A stretch of 36,302 bases of DNA from an uncultured Elstera sp. (GCA_903931835.1 CAIZEE010000514.1:1-36302), one strand, 5' to 3'. Shown: positions 19,248-30,095, counted from the stretch's first letter. Numbers and translations are program-made. Notes: generated by a model not told the origin, from the sequence alone.

Positions 19248-20468
19248 TCAGAACCGGCTGGGGGCGGGATTGGAGGCTTCGCCGGTGCTGGGCAAGGCCT
19301 GGCTGTCGTCAACGATGGTCACGGCTTCGCCGTTCTTGAGATAGCCGGCACCTCGCAGGGCGACATGCTCGCCGGCCTTGACGCCGCTCAAAACCGCGAT
19401 CTGGCCGTTATCGCGCGGACCCAACTGCACCGAGCGCAGCTCCGCCGTGTTGTCGGCGCCGATGACATAGAGGCGCGGTTTGCTGTCCTGATAGACAACC
19501 GCCTTCTCCGGCACGGTCAGGCCATTTTGCTGGCCCAGCAGGATGCGGCCGGTCACGAACATGCCGGGACGCAAATCGGGGCTTTTGGCGACATCAATGC
19601 GCACGCGGCCGACGCGGGTTTTCTGGTCGACCGAGGGTTCGACAAAGCGAACCTCGCCCTGCACCTCGGCCGCTCCTTCGACGCCGAGCGTCACGGGCTG
19701 GCCCTGCTTGACGGGTAGTAGATCAGTCTCCGGCAGTTCGGCCACCAACTCGACCCGGTCGTCGCGGATCATGCGGAACAACTCGGTACCGCCGGCCGAC
19801 ATCACGGCGCCCAGATGCGCCGAACGCTGTGTGATCGTGCCATCGGCGGGCGCTCTCACTTCAGCCTGACGCAATTGCGCCTGCGCCAAAGCCAGATTGG
19901 CCTCCGCCACGCCCACACGGGCAGCCGTGGTCAAGGCGCCGGCCTTGCGATTGTCGTAATCCTTGCCGCTCATCCAGCCGTTTTTCACGAGCTGATCGGC
20001 GCGATGGACGTTTGCGTCGGCCTCGCTGGCATTGGCGCGCGCCTCATTCAGGCTGGCTTGCATCTGCTGTACCGTGGCGCGCAGCAACCGGTCGTTGAAG
20101 CGGGCGAGCAATTGCCCCTTCGTGACGTGATCACCCACTTCCACCAGAACTTCCGACAGCGCCAGACCGATGGTCTCAGTGCCAATGGGCAATTCATCGC
20201 GGGCGGCGAGCGATCCGGTGACGACCAGGCTGCGGGGGATCATGCCCTGCTGCACCGGCACAACGGTTACAGTCAGCGCTGTCACCTTGGCATCCGCGCC
20301 CTTGGCTGCCGGTGCTGCGGGCTGCATGACATAATAAGCAGTCCCGGCTGCGACAACGCCGACAATGAGGGCTAGCCCCACCCAGTTGCGGTACCTGGCC
20401 ACCATTGAGCGCGGCGCTCGATGGGTCGCGAAACTTGGGCCCCCGCCCACATCGGTCAGTGCATCCAT
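19248..20468 (-). CDS. RND efflux periplasmic adaptor (membrane fusion) subunit
   Basis: Lipoyl/hairpin architecture LLARFNDRLLRATVQQMQASLNEARAN..QAEVRAPADGTITQRSAHLGAVM; 8 bp upstream of the RND permease. Confidence 0.9.
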   Translation of the reverse strand: MDALTDVGGGPSFATHRAPRSMVARYRNWVGLALIVGVVAAGTAYYVMQPAAPAAKGADAKVTALTVTVVPVQQGMIPRSLVVTGSLAARDELPIGTETIGLALSEVLVEVGDHVTKGQLLARFNDRLLRATVQQMQASLNEARANASEADANVHRADQLVKNGWMSGKDYDNRKAGALTTAARVGVAEANLALAQAQLRQAEVRAPADGTITQRSAHLGAVMSAGGTELFRMIRDDRVELVAELPETDLLPVKQGQPVTLGVEGAAEVQGEVRFVEPSVDQKTRVGRVRIDVAKSPDLRPGMFVTGRILLGQQNGLTVPEKAVVYQDSKPRLYVIGADNTAELRSVQLGPRDNGQIAVLSGVKAGEHVALRGAGYLKNGEAVTIVDDSQALPSTGEASNPAPSRF

Positions 20469-20554
20469 GATCCCAATTCCCGTCTTTTTCGCAAAACTGT
20501 TCTATCAATGTGCCGAAATTGCGACCGGCATTATGGTTTTATTGGCAGGAGCAT

Positions 20555-20956
20555 TTATGCCCCTAAGTTACGGAATTCCCGGTCGAGCGTGAAATCCGGC
20601 GACGTAACGCGCTTTTCCATCTTGGCTAAACGCTGGTCGAGATCCGCGAAGGTCCGGTTGAGATCGCCCACCGTTCCGCGCGGCCGGGCATTGACCGATT
20701 GCCAGAAGCTGCGCTCCGTTTCGCTTTGAAACAGCTGGCTTGGCGCCTCCGGCATCACCATCCACATGACGATATAGGTGAAAAAGGTAAACGGACCGGC
20801 AACGAACAGCGAGGCAACCCAGGCAAGGCGGACCAGCGTCTTGTCCCAACCGAGGTAATCGGCGATGCCTGCCGCGACGCCGCCAACGACACGTTCCTTG
20901 CGGTTGCGATACAGACGTTTTGGGTCTGGCGGCACCATGCTTTGAAAGCCGTTCAT
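20555..20956 (-). CDS. pspC: phage shock protein C (PspC domain)
   Basis: PKRLYRNRKERVVGGVAAGIADYLGWDKTLVRLAWVASLF is a canonical PspC domain. Start set at the ATG overlapping the pspB stop (TGATG). Confidence 0.9.
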   Translation of the reverse strand: MNGFQSMVPPDPKRLYRNRKERVVGGVAAGIADYLGWDKTLVRLAWVASLFVAGPFTFFTYIVMWMVMPEAPSQLFQSETERSFWQSVNARPRGTVGDLNRTFADLDQRLAKMEKRVTSPDFTLDREFRNLGA

Positions 20957-21165
20957 CACAAAGACTCCTTGGTATCGAGCACACGCTCGAGATTGGTGAT
21001 GCGCTGCTCCAGCCGTTGAGCCAGGGTGAAAAGCTGTTGCAGCAGAAGCTGATCCTCGCTCGACAATCCCCGGGTCTTCTTCCACTGCGTGACGTAGTGA
21101 AGAATGACCGCCGGGCAGGCGACGAACAGAATGGCGCAGACGAAGATCGGCACGAGTTCCCCCAT
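20956..21165 (-). CDS. pspB: phage shock protein B
   Basis: 69 aa; single TM helix then LHYVTQWKKTRGLSSEDQLLLQQLFTLAQRLEQRITNLERVLD; between pspA and pspC. Confidence 0.9.
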   Translation of the reverse strand: MGELVPIFVCAILFVACPAVILHYVTQWKKTRGLSSEDQLLLQQLFTLAQRLEQRITNLERVLDTKESL

Positions 21166-21170
21166 GGCGG

Positions 21171-21857
21171 CTACGCTTTCGCCGAGACGCGGTTGCTGAG
21201 ACGCTCCTTCAGCGCCGCCAGTTCATCCTCGACCTTCGTATCGGTCTCGAGTTCAGCGAATTGTTCTGACAGGCTGGGCCCGCGGCCGTTGCGGCCGAGA
21301 TCATAGGCGTCGACCTTGCCGTCCATTTCGTCGAGCGCGCGTTCGACCTGCTGCATGCGCGACAGGGCGTCATCAACGCGGCTGTCGTAGAGCGCGCCGC
21401 GCGTCTTAAGACGCGCATGGGCCGATTGCGCACGAGCGATCATTGCCGCCTCGCGCTGCTTGGCGTCGTCCAGCTTGGCCTGCAGCTTCGCCACATCCTC
21501 ATTCTGGTGCGCGAGATACGCGTCGAGATCGGCAAGCTGGGCCTGCCCCGCCTCGATCGCCTGCACCGCGCGGCTCTTTGCCACCAGCGCACCCTTGGCC
21601 AGATCCTCGCGGCCCTTCTCGATCGCCAGTTCCGCCTTGGCTTCCCAGCTGTCGCGTTCGCGGACCAGCGTGTTGAGCTTGCGCTCCAATTCCTTCTTAT
21701 CGGCGATCGACCGGACGGCGGCCGAGCGCACCTCGACCAGCGTGTCTTCCATCTCCTGCACGATCAGCCGAATGATCTTCTGCGGATCCTCGGCGCGGTC
21801 GAGCAAGGCGACGATGTTGGAATTCACGATGTCTGATAGGCGAGAGAAAATACCCAT
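21171..21857 (-). CDS. pspA: phage shock protein A
   Basis: MGIFSRLSDIVNSNIVALLDRAEDPQKIIRLIVQEMEDTLVEVRSAAVR is a canonical PspA/IM30 start with extended coiled coil. Confidence 0.95.
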   Translation of the reverse strand: MGIFSRLSDIVNSNIVALLDRAEDPQKIIRLIVQEMEDTLVEVRSAAVRSIADKKELERKLNTLVRERDSWEAKAELAIEKGREDLAKGALVAKSRAVQAIEAGQAQLADLDAYLAHQNEDVAKLQAKLDDAKQREAAMIARAQSAHARLKTRGALYDSRVDDALSRMQQVERALDEMDGKVDAYDLGRNGRGPSLSEQFAELETDTKVEDELAALKERLSNRVSAKA

Positions 21858-21893
21858 GATGGCGATTCCTTTAGTTGACCTACCCCTCTCTAT

Positions 21894-21909
21894 AGCAGGG
21901 TGCGTGCCA
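21894..21909 (-). promoter_or_regulatory. sigma-54 (-24/-12) promoter driving pspABC
   Basis: Minus strand reads TGGCACG-CACC-CTGCT against consensus TGGCACG-N4-TTGCW, one mismatch, about 37-52 nt upstream of the pspA ATG. Confidence 0.85.
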
Positions 21910-21916
21910 ACTCATA

Positions 21917-21940
21917 AAATGGCTGAAATCCGCCATTTCA
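21917..21940. promoter_or_regulatory. candidate PspF enhancer (UAS) inverted repeats
   Basis: AAATGGC-N8-GCCATTT (21917-21938) interleaved with TGAAAT-CCGCC-ATTTCA (21924-21940), just upstream of the sigma-54 promoter and between the divergent pspA and pspF genes. Confidence 0.5.
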
Positions 21941-22007
21941 ATTCGGCCAATCGCTAGCCCAATAACATATTATTTTATCGAATGACAAAAAGTGCTATTC
22001 GTCGCGG

Positions 22008-22994
<987 letters not shown>

Positions 22995-23119
22995 GTACGC
23001 CGTTGTCATGGTCAGCAGATATCGTTACGACGCGGCCCGTAGTTGATTTGGCCGTCTGATTAACCTATCGGTTCAGGACAAGGCGTGACCTCGGAATTTT
23101 ATCGGCGGGCAATACGGGC

Positions 23120-25249
23120 GTGAACGAACCCACCCTGACCATTCAGCAGGCCTTCGATATGGGCCTGGCGCATCATCAGGCCGGGCGCCTTGCCGAGGCC
23201 GAGCCGCTGTACAGGCGTATCCTTGCGACCATGCCGGAGCATTACGAGACGCTGCATCTGCTGGGCGTGCTGGCGATGCAGGTCGGCCGCAGCGATGTCG
23301 CGATCGAGTATATCGGGGCGGCTTTGAAGCATCAGCCGCGTGCGGCCGTCTATCTCAGCAATATGGGCAGTGCCCTCAACAATCTCGGCCGGCACCGCGA
23401 GGCCGCAGTCTATTGCGCCGACGCTATCCGCGCCAAACCCGATTATCCGGACGCCCATGTCAATCTGGCGCTGGCGCTGAAGGGTCAAGGGCGGATCGAT
23501 GACGCGGCCGTGTGTTACCGCGAGGCGCTGCGTCACGCGCCAGCCTCATCGGGCATCCGCATCAACCTTGGCAATCTGCTGTTTGAACAGCGGAAATTCG
23601 CCGAGGCCCGGGTGATGTTCGAGGAGGTGCTGCGCCGCGAACCCAATCACCCGGATGCGCATAACGGCCTGGGCGTACTGGCCTTCGAGGAGCTGAATCT
23701 GGAGCAGGCGGAGCGGCATTACCGGGAGGCGGTGAAACATAATCCGAACCTAGCCAGCGGCCATAGCAATCTCGGGCTGCTGATGCGCGACATCAACAAG
23801 CTGGAAGAGGCGGAATTCCATTGCCGCGAAGCGATCCGCCTGGACCCCAAGCTGATCCACGCGCATGGCAATCTGGGCCTGGCCCTCGCCGATCGAAACC
23901 GCTTTGAGGAGGCGGAAGCCCATTACCGCGATGCGCTGGCCCTCAAGCCCGATTTCATGCAGGTCTCGGCCAATCTCGCGATCGCACTTTATGAGCAGGG
24001 ACGCTACGCCGAATGCGCGGCACAAGCGCGCCATGCGCTTAGCCTCGATCCCACTCTGGCGCAGGCGCATAACAGCCTGGCTGCCGCTCTCTTCGAACTA
24101 GGCGATGTTGAAGAAGCGGAACGCGAGGCGCGATTGGGGCCGGAACTTCAGCCGAAATCGCCGCTCGCCGCGCGCGACCATGCGTTGCTCTTACGCGATT
24201 GGGGTCGGATCGAGGAATCGATCATTGCCTGTGAGGAGGCTATCCGTCGCGCCCCGGATAATCCGGAAGGCCATGTCAATCTGGCCGGCACGCTACTGCT
24301 GAACGGCCAACTTGAAGAGGGCTGGCGAGAATATGAATGGCGTCAACGCTCATACAAAAGCGCGCTCCGATCGCGCCATTTACTGCAACCGCAGTGGAAG
24401 GGCGAAAGGCTGAACGGCAGGACGCTGCTGATCTATACCGAGCAGGGCGTCGGCGACAACATCCAGTTCGTCCGCTATGTGCCGATGATCGAAGGCGTGC
24501 TGGAGCCGGGAGCGAAGGTAATCCTGAGCGCGCCCAAGGGACTGTTGCGGCTGTTCCGCGATTTGCACGGCATCGAGCGGCTGTTGGAAATCGACAAATC
24601 GCTGCCGCCCTTTGACCTGCATTGCCCGATGTTGAGCCTACCCCTCGCCTTCGGCACCACCGTCGAGAGCATTCCGGGCGACACCCCCTATCTCAGCGTC
24701 GACCCGGAAGAGGTGGCGGCATGGCGGAGGCGTCTGGCACCGCTCGAAGGCCTGAAAATTGGCATTGCCTGGCGCGGCAATAAATTGTTCAGCGCCGACC
24801 GGCGGCGTTCGATCCCCTGGGAAACGCTGGCGCCGCTTGGCCAGGTGCCGGGCATCTCGCTGATCTCACTCGACAAGCGCGAGCCTGGCGTCGCCGAGCC
24901 GCCGCCGAGGGAGGGGATGGTTCTGCATGACTGGACGGACGAGCTGCATGATTTCGCCGCAACCGGCGCTTTGATCGAGGCGCTCGATCTGGTCATCAGC
25001 GTCGATACCGCCATCGTCCATCTGGCGGGGGCGCTGGCGAAGCCGGTCTGGCTGCTCAACCGGTTCGCGTCGGATTGGCGCTGGCTGCGCGAGCGTGAGG
25101 ACAGCCCCTGGTACCCCACGCTGCGGCAATTCCGCCAAAGCCGGGCGCATGATTGGCATAGCGTCATTGAACGGGTCGCGGACGAACTCAGCAAATTGGC
25201 CTCCCGCCGTCCAAAGGGCCGCAACGGGCGCGTCATCAAACCGGCCTAA
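23120..25249 (+). CDS. TPR-repeat protein with C-terminal glycosyltransferase-like domain
   Basis: Many consecutive 34-aa TPRs (HANLGLALADRNRFEEAEAHYRDALALKPD); C-terminal GRTLLIYTEQGVGDNIQFVRYVPMI and LVISVDTAIVHLAGALAKPVWLLNRFASDWRWL. GTG start. Confidence 0.85.
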   Translation: MNEPTLTIQQAFDMGLAHHQAGRLAEAEPLYRRILATMPEHYETLHLLGVLAMQVGRSDVAIEYIGAALKHQPRAAVYLSNMGSALNNLGRHREAAVYCADAIRAKPDYPDAHVNLALALKGQGRIDDAAVCYREALRHAPASSGIRINLGNLLFEQRKFAEARVMFEEVLRREPNHPDAHNGLGVLAFEELNLEQAERHYREAVKHNPNLASGHSNLGLLMRDINKLEEAEFHCREAIRLDPKLIHAHGNLGLALADRNRFEEAEAHYRDALALKPDFMQVSANLAIALYEQGRYAECAAQARHALSLDPTLAQAHNSLAAALFELGDVEEAEREARLGPELQPKSPLAARDHALLLRDWGRIEESIIACEEAIRRAPDNPEGHVNLAGTLLLNGQLEEGWREYEWRQRSYKSALRSRHLLQPQWKGERLNGRTLLIYTEQGVGDNIQFVRYVPMIEGVLEPGAKVILSAPKGLLRLFRDLHGIERLLEIDKSLPPFDLHCPMLSLPLAFGTTVESIPGDTPYLSVDPEEVAAWRRRLAPLEGLKIGIAWRGNKLFSADRRRSIPWETLAPLGQVPGISLISLDKREPGVAEPPPREGMVLHDWTDELHDFAATGALIEALDLVISVDTAIVHLAGALAKPVWLLNRFASDWRWLREREDSPWYPTLRQFRQSRAHDWHSVIERVADELSKLASRRPKGRNGRVIKPA

Positions 25250-26277
25250 TCCAAGGGCAGCGCCGACAGCTTGACCAACCGCGCCGGCCCGATTGACAGC
25301 CAGCCATCCTGGATCGAGATCGGCAGGGCGAGTTTGGTCTTGCCCGTATCGCCGTCCGTCTGGGCCATGGAGGCTAGGACCGCTCGGGCGAAATCAGCAT
25401 TCTTCGCCGATATCCGGCCATCGGCGACCAATTGATCGACGACCGCGTTATAACCCTGAATCTGTGTCGCAAATGCGCCAAGCGGCCGCATCTCAGAATC
25501 GAGCGCTAACGTTCCCGACCCCTGAATATCCACCGGCCCGGACTGGAACGACGCGTGGCTGACTTCGATGGTCCCGCCATCGTCGCGCCAGGCGGCGAGG
25601 CCATCCTTCAACCGACCGGGTGGAATCGCCCCAAGCAGCCGCGCGGTCACCGCGCCATCGACGCTGGCCGATGATAGAGCGACGCCGCCGATCACTGTGC
25701 CAAGCCCCTTGAACTCAAGATCGAGATCGCCGGCATCGCCTAAGTGATCGCCCGGCTCGATGTGGTGGGTGAACAGCTTTGAGGTGAGGGAGGCGGCTGA
25801 CACGGAAAAGGCGTCGACCGTCAGCTTCGCCATCTTCGCGGCGACATCCACTTCACGATCATCGCGTTTGCGCCGGGGCATGACGATGGCGAACTCGGTC
25901 GTCTCCAGCCTCAGCCTGTCGATCTTATCGCCGCTGTAGCGTTCAATGTCGTGGGGGCCGGCAGCACTCAACCGCAATTCGGAGCTGAACACGTGATAGC
26001 CGAAGGTGAGTTCCGGCGCCTTCCAGTTCCAGCCCTGCGATCCAGCGGCACCGGGCCTGGCAGTGATCGACGGATTGACCAGGGTTGCGAAGAAGCCGAC
26101 CGGGAAGCCGGAAATGCGTTTCGCCTCGAAATGCACGTCGACGCCCTCTGCCTGCCGGGCGGCAAGCCAGTCGTCGAGGGCAGCCTCGAACCGGTTCGCG
26201 CCAACAAACCAGGCGGCCGAGACGGCGAGCATGACCAGCACCATCGCTGTGAGAGCGAGCAGAATTTTGCGATTCAT
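25246..26277 (-). CDS. DUF2125-family protein
   Basis: N-terminal TM MNRKILLALTAMVLVMLAVSAAWFVGANRFEAALDDWLAARQAEG; SGFPVGFFATLVNPSI. ATG at 26277 preferred over the ORF-track start at 26376. Confidence 0.75.
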   Translation of the reverse strand: MNRKILLALTAMVLVMLAVSAAWFVGANRFEAALDDWLAARQAEGVDVHFEAKRISGFPVGFFATLVNPSITARPGAAGSQGWNWKAPELTFGYHVFSSELRLSAAGPHDIERYSGDKIDRLRLETTEFAIVMPRRKRDDREVDVAAKMAKLTVDAFSVSAASLTSKLFTHHIEPGDHLGDAGDLDLEFKGLGTVIGGVALSSASVDGAVTARLLGAIPPGRLKDGLAAWRDDGGTIEVSHASFQSGPVDIQGSGTLALDSEMRPLGAFATQIQGYNAVVDQLVADGRISAKNADFARAVLASMAQTDGDTGKTKLALPISIQDGWLSIGPARLVKLSALPLD

Positions 26278-26497
26278 CGCCGCGCTGAAGCTCCAGGGCC
26301 GGCTGCCATAAACCGAGGCAGGTTGAGGACACAGGTAGACCCAGCCTTTAAACGTCGCAAGCGCGCAAACTGTCATGCGTCAAGGCGTCGCCATCGGCGT
26401 GAATTCGCCAGCAAGATCAGCGTTAAACGCCGGAGTACCGATACGCCCGAACTAAGTTTTTGGCCACAGGCCGAATGTTTTGAACAATGATGGCGGC

Positions 26498-27118
26498 ATG
26501 ACGATCGGAATCAAGGACGGCCCGACCTTGTTGGGCGATGAAGCGGATAATTTCTGGGTGTTCGGCTACGGCTCCCTGATGTGGAATCCGGGTTTTGTTC
26601 ATCTCGACGCGAGACCGGCCGTCGTCAATGGCTGCCATCGACGGTTCTGCGTCTATTCGCATCGCTATCGCGGCTCCCCCGCGCGGCCCGGGCTGGTGCT
26701 CGGCCTCGACCGCGGCGGCTCATGCCGGGGCGTGCTGTTCCGTCTTAGCCACGATCAGATGGCCGCAGCCCTGCCCTATCTTGAGGACCGCGAAATGAGC
26801 TCCGCCTCCTATCAGCCGAGGCTCCTTCGCGTCCGCCATGCGGCCGGACAAAGTCAGGCCTTGTGCTTTGTCGTCGATCGCACGCATCCGCAATACGCCG
26901 GCATGCTGGATGACGAACAATGCGCCCGCATCATCGCGCATAGCAGTGGCGAGCGCGGCAGCAATCCCGATTATCTGGAAAACACGCTTGAGCATTTGCG
27001 CGAACTCGGCATCGTCGACCGCGATCTCGTCAAACTATCCAAACGCGTGCGCGCCCTAATTGCCTGTGGCGACAAGGCGAGGCCTTTGCCCGAGTATATT
27101 GAGGACTGGTCGATTTAG
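26498..27118 (+). CDS. gamma-glutamylcyclotransferase, ChaC-like
   Basis: WVFGYGSLMWNPGFVHLDARPAVVNGCHRRFCVYSHRYRGSPARPGLVLGLDRGGSCRGVLFRL. Confidence 0.88.
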   Translation: MTIGIKDGPTLLGDEADNFWVFGYGSLMWNPGFVHLDARPAVVNGCHRRFCVYSHRYRGSPARPGLVLGLDRGGSCRGVLFRLSHDQMAAALPYLEDREMSSASYQPRLLRVRHAAGQSQALCFVVDRTHPQYAGMLDDEQCARIIAHSSGERGSNPDYLENTLEHLRELGIVDRDLVKLSKRVRALIACGDKARPLPEYIEDWSI

Positions 27119-27555
27119 GGGCGCTTGGCCCAATTGCCGAGGGTGATGAGCGCGTCCTCTGCGGCAAGTGTAGCGGCCATCGCAGTTGTTTCCGCATCGA
27201 CCCAATCCGGGAAAGGCACGGCACGGCGGATATGGCGGCCGGAAGCGGTGTGCTCCTCCGACGTCTTCGCGAGATGATCCGCCGGAAACCGTGCTGCCGC
27301 GCTGACAAGGGCTGGCCATAGGCGCCGATGTACAAGCGTGATTTTTCCACCAACGATGCGGCAGACCAGAATATCGGGTGAGTTTTCCAGCACCTGAAGA
27401 ACCTGGAAGATCTCCCTGCCCTTCGGATGAGCCCACCAGCTTCCCATGATCGCCTCGCCCGCGATGATCTCTGTCATGCGGGGAACGGGGCCTTTGGTAG
27501 AGGCGAGTACGACGCCCTGTGTCTCGACAAAGGACAGGGCCTCGTCCGGTGTCAT
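27115..27555 (-). CDS. hypothetical protein, 146 aa
   Basis: Open frame MTPDEALSFVETQGVVLASTKGPVPRMTEIIAGEAIMGSWWAHPKGREIFQVLQVL; co-directional with nrdJ; internally consistent globular composition. Confidence 0.65.
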   Translation of the reverse strand: MTPDEALSFVETQGVVLASTKGPVPRMTEIIAGEAIMGSWWAHPKGREIFQVLQVLENSPDILVCRIVGGKITLVHRRLWPALVSAAARFPADHLAKTSEEHTASGRHIRRAVPFPDWVDAETTAMAATLAAEDALITLGNWAKRP

Positions 27556-27574
27556 CCGCGTTCAGCGACGACGT

Positions 27575-27763
27575 TCAGCGTGGGAAGTAGTGGCTGCTGC
27601 CATTTTCGATATAGCCGACGATAGTCACGGTCCCGCCGATCGCCCGGCGTACGGCCTCAACGGCTTGACGATCTGTACCGCCGGCGACCGTCGAATGACG
27701 ATGGACGATAGGATCCATCTGGCCCGCTTGGTAAACCATCGAATCAACTATCCAAAAACGCAT
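27575..27763 (-). CDS. small hypothetical protein, 62 aa
   Basis: MRFWIVDSMVYQAGQMDPIVHRHSTVAGGTDRQAVEAVRRAIGGTVTIVGYIENGSSHYFPR. Strong RBS on minus strand (ATAGAGGAGATCAACATG). Confidence 0.6.
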   Translation of the reverse strand: MRFWIVDSMVYQAGQMDPIVHRHSTVAGGTDRQAVEAVRRAIGGTVTIVGYIENGSSHYFPR

Positions 27764-27793
27764 GTTGATCTCCTCTATACGGTTAACCCCACG

Positions 27794-30058
27794 TTACGAG
27801 CATTTCGAATACCCGCACGCTGTGCAAACGTCGCAGCCTTCCTGATGGATCAGCGCCGGCTGCGCGCAGCGGGGGCATGAGGCGCCACGCGCGCCCTCAC
27901 GGTCGAGATTAACGACTTGGCGCTGCGGCTCCTCGACCGCCTCGTCGCCACGCCCGGGCAGCATGCCGATACCGATCAGGTGCCGTTCGATGACCTCGCC
28001 GATCGCGGCCAGCAGCGACGGCACGTAATGCCCGTCCATCCATTGCCCGCCTCGGGGATCGAACACCGCCTTCAACTCCTCCACCACGAAGGAGATATCG
28101 CCGCCGCGCCGGAACACGGCGCTGATCATGCGGGTCAGCGCCACGGTCCAGGCGTAGTGGTTCATGTTCTTGGAATTGATGAACACCTCAAACGGCCGCC
28201 GGCGCCCATCCTGGATCACGTCGTTGACGGTCACGTACATGGCGTGGTCGCTATCGGGCCAGCGCAGCTTATAGGTCTGGCCGGGTAGCGCCTCCGGCCG
28301 TGACAAGGGCTGGGTCATGTAGACCACGCCGCCATCGCTGCTGGGGACGGGAACCGGTTCGGCCGGCTTTGCCACCTCCAGCACCGATCCGGTAATCGCA
28401 TTTGGCCGGTACGTCGTGCAACCCTTGCAGCCAAGCGCAAACGCCTGGCGATAGACATCGCGGAACGCCTCGAACGGCAGATCGACCGGGCAATTGATCG
28501 TCTTGGAAATGGCGCTGTCGACATGGCGCTGGGCAGCGGCCTGCATCACCAGATGATCGTGCGGCGACAGCGTCTGCGCATCGACGAAATAGGCTGGCAG
28601 AGCCGCGTCCTCGCCAAACAGGCGGCGGAATAGGCGATAAGCGTAGTCGCTCACCTCCTCCTGCCGCTTGGTGCCGTCACCCATCAGCACGGTGCGCTTG
28701 GAGCGGAAGCTGAATACCGGCTCGATACCGGACGAAACATTATCGGCCAGCAGCGAAATCGTACCGGTCGGCGCGATCGAGGTCAGCAGCGCGTTGCGGA
28801 TGCCGTAAGCCGCTATGGCCGCCCGGATGTCAGGGTCCAAGGCTGAGACCGTTTCACCGGCGAGATATTTCTCCGCGTCAAATAGCGGGAACGGCCCCTT
28901 TTCCTTCGCAAGCTCGACGGAGGCGAGATAGGCCGCACGGCTGACCGCGCCGAGCCAGGTTTCGGTAAGGCGCACCGCCTCCGCCGAGCCATAACGCTGA
29001 CGCACGAGGATCAAGGCATCGGCAAGACCGGTAACGCCGAGGCCGATGCGCCGCTTGGCCTTGGCCTCCGCCTTTTGCGCCTCCAGCGGGAAACCCGAAA
29101 CGTCGATCGCGTTGTCGAGCGCCCGGACAGCGACCCGCACCAGTTGGTCGAGTGCGGCCAGATCAAGCTCCGCCTGTTCGGTAAACGGCTGGCGCACCAG
29201 CTTCGCCAGATTGATTGATCCGAGCAGACAAGCGCCATAGGGCGGGAGCGGCTGCTCGGCGCACGGGTTGGTCGCGAAGATCTGCTCGCAGTAATACAGA
29301 TTGTTCCGCTGGTTGATCCGATCGATGAAGATCACGCCAGGCTCGGCATAGGCATAGGTCGCCTGCATGATGCGGTCCCACAGCTCCGCCGCCTTAACGG
29401 TGCGATAAACCACGCCATCGAATTGCAGATCCCAGTCGCCGGCGGCATCAACCGCCGCCATGAAAGCGTCCGTAATCAGGATCGACAGGTTGAAATTGCG
29501 CAACCGGCCAGGTTCGCGCTTGGCATCGATGAACGCTTCGATATCGGGATGATCGCAGCGCAGCGTCGCCATCATCGCGCCGCGGCGTTGCCCGGCACTC
29601 ATGATCGTGCGGCACATCGCGTCCCACACATCCATGAAGGATAACGGCCCGGATGCGTCCGCCCCCACCCCCTTGACCAAGGCGCCGCGCGGCCGCAGCG
29701 TCGAGAAATCATAGCCGATCCCGCCGCCCTGCTGCAGCGTCAGCGCCGCCTCGCGCAGATGGGCGAAAATCCCGCCCATGTCATCCGGGATTTCGCCCAT
29801 GACAAAGCAGTTGAACAGCGTCACCTGCCGTTCCGCCCCGGCGCCCGAAACAATGCGGCCGGCCGGCAGAAACGCGAAATCCTGCATCGCCTCAAAGAAG
29901 GTCTTGGCCCAGGGCTTGGGTTTTGCCTCAGCCGCCGCCAAGGCACCGGCAACGCGCGCCCAGGTATCCTCGATCGCCTGATCGATCGGCGTTCCATCCG
30001 GCTGTTTCAGCCGATATTTCATGCCCCAGATCTGCTGGGAGATAGCGGCGAGGGTCAT
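27794..30058 (-). CDS. nrdJ: adenosylcobalamin-dependent (class II) ribonucleoside-diphosphate reductase
   Basis: NCFVMGEIPDDMGGIF, LQQGGGIGYDFSTLRPRGA, TNPCAEQPLPPYGACLLGSINLA, LTSIAPTGTISLLADNVSSGIEPVF; C-terminal Cys motif CPRCAQPALIHQEGCDVCTACGYSKCS. Confidence 0.92.
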   Translation of the reverse strand: MTLAAISQQIWGMKYRLKQPDGTPIDQAIEDTWARVAGALAAAEAKPKPWAKTFFEAMQDFAFLPAGRIVSGAGAERQVTLFNCFVMGEIPDDMGGIFAHLREAALTLQQGGGIGYDFSTLRPRGALVKGVGADASGPLSFMDVWDAMCRTIMSAGQRRGAMMATLRCDHPDIEAFIDAKREPGRLRNFNLSILITDAFMAAVDAAGDWDLQFDGVVYRTVKAAELWDRIMQATYAYAEPGVIFIDRINQRNNLYYCEQIFATNPCAEQPLPPYGACLLGSINLAKLVRQPFTEQAELDLAALDQLVRVAVRALDNAIDVSGFPLEAQKAEAKAKRRIGLGVTGLADALILVRQRYGSAEAVRLTETWLGAVSRAAYLASVELAKEKGPFPLFDAEKYLAGETVSALDPDIRAAIAAYGIRNALLTSIAPTGTISLLADNVSSGIEPVFSFRSKRTVLMGDGTKRQEEVSDYAYRLFRRLFGEDAALPAYFVDAQTLSPHDHLVMQAAAQRHVDSAISKTINCPVDLPFEAFRDVYRQAFALGCKGCTTYRPNAITGSVLEVAKPAEPVPVPSSDGGVVYMTQPLSRPEALPGQTYKLRWPDSDHAMYVTVNDVIQDGRRRPFEVFINSKNMNHYAWTVALTRMISAVFRRGGDISFVVEELKAVFDPRGGQWMDGHYVPSLLAAIGEVIERHLIGIGMLPGRGDEAVEEPQRQVVNLDREGARGASCPRCAQPALIHQEGCDVCTACGYSKCS

Positions 30059-30095
30059 GGATGAGGGTTCGCTTTGACGGGCAACAGGGACCATA

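Noticed and set aside
23160-24300. Periodic about 102-bp repeats that could be mistaken for a tandem or CRISPR-like array
   Set aside because: The periodicity is explained by 34-aa TPR units in one open reading frame; there are no identical repeats or spacers.
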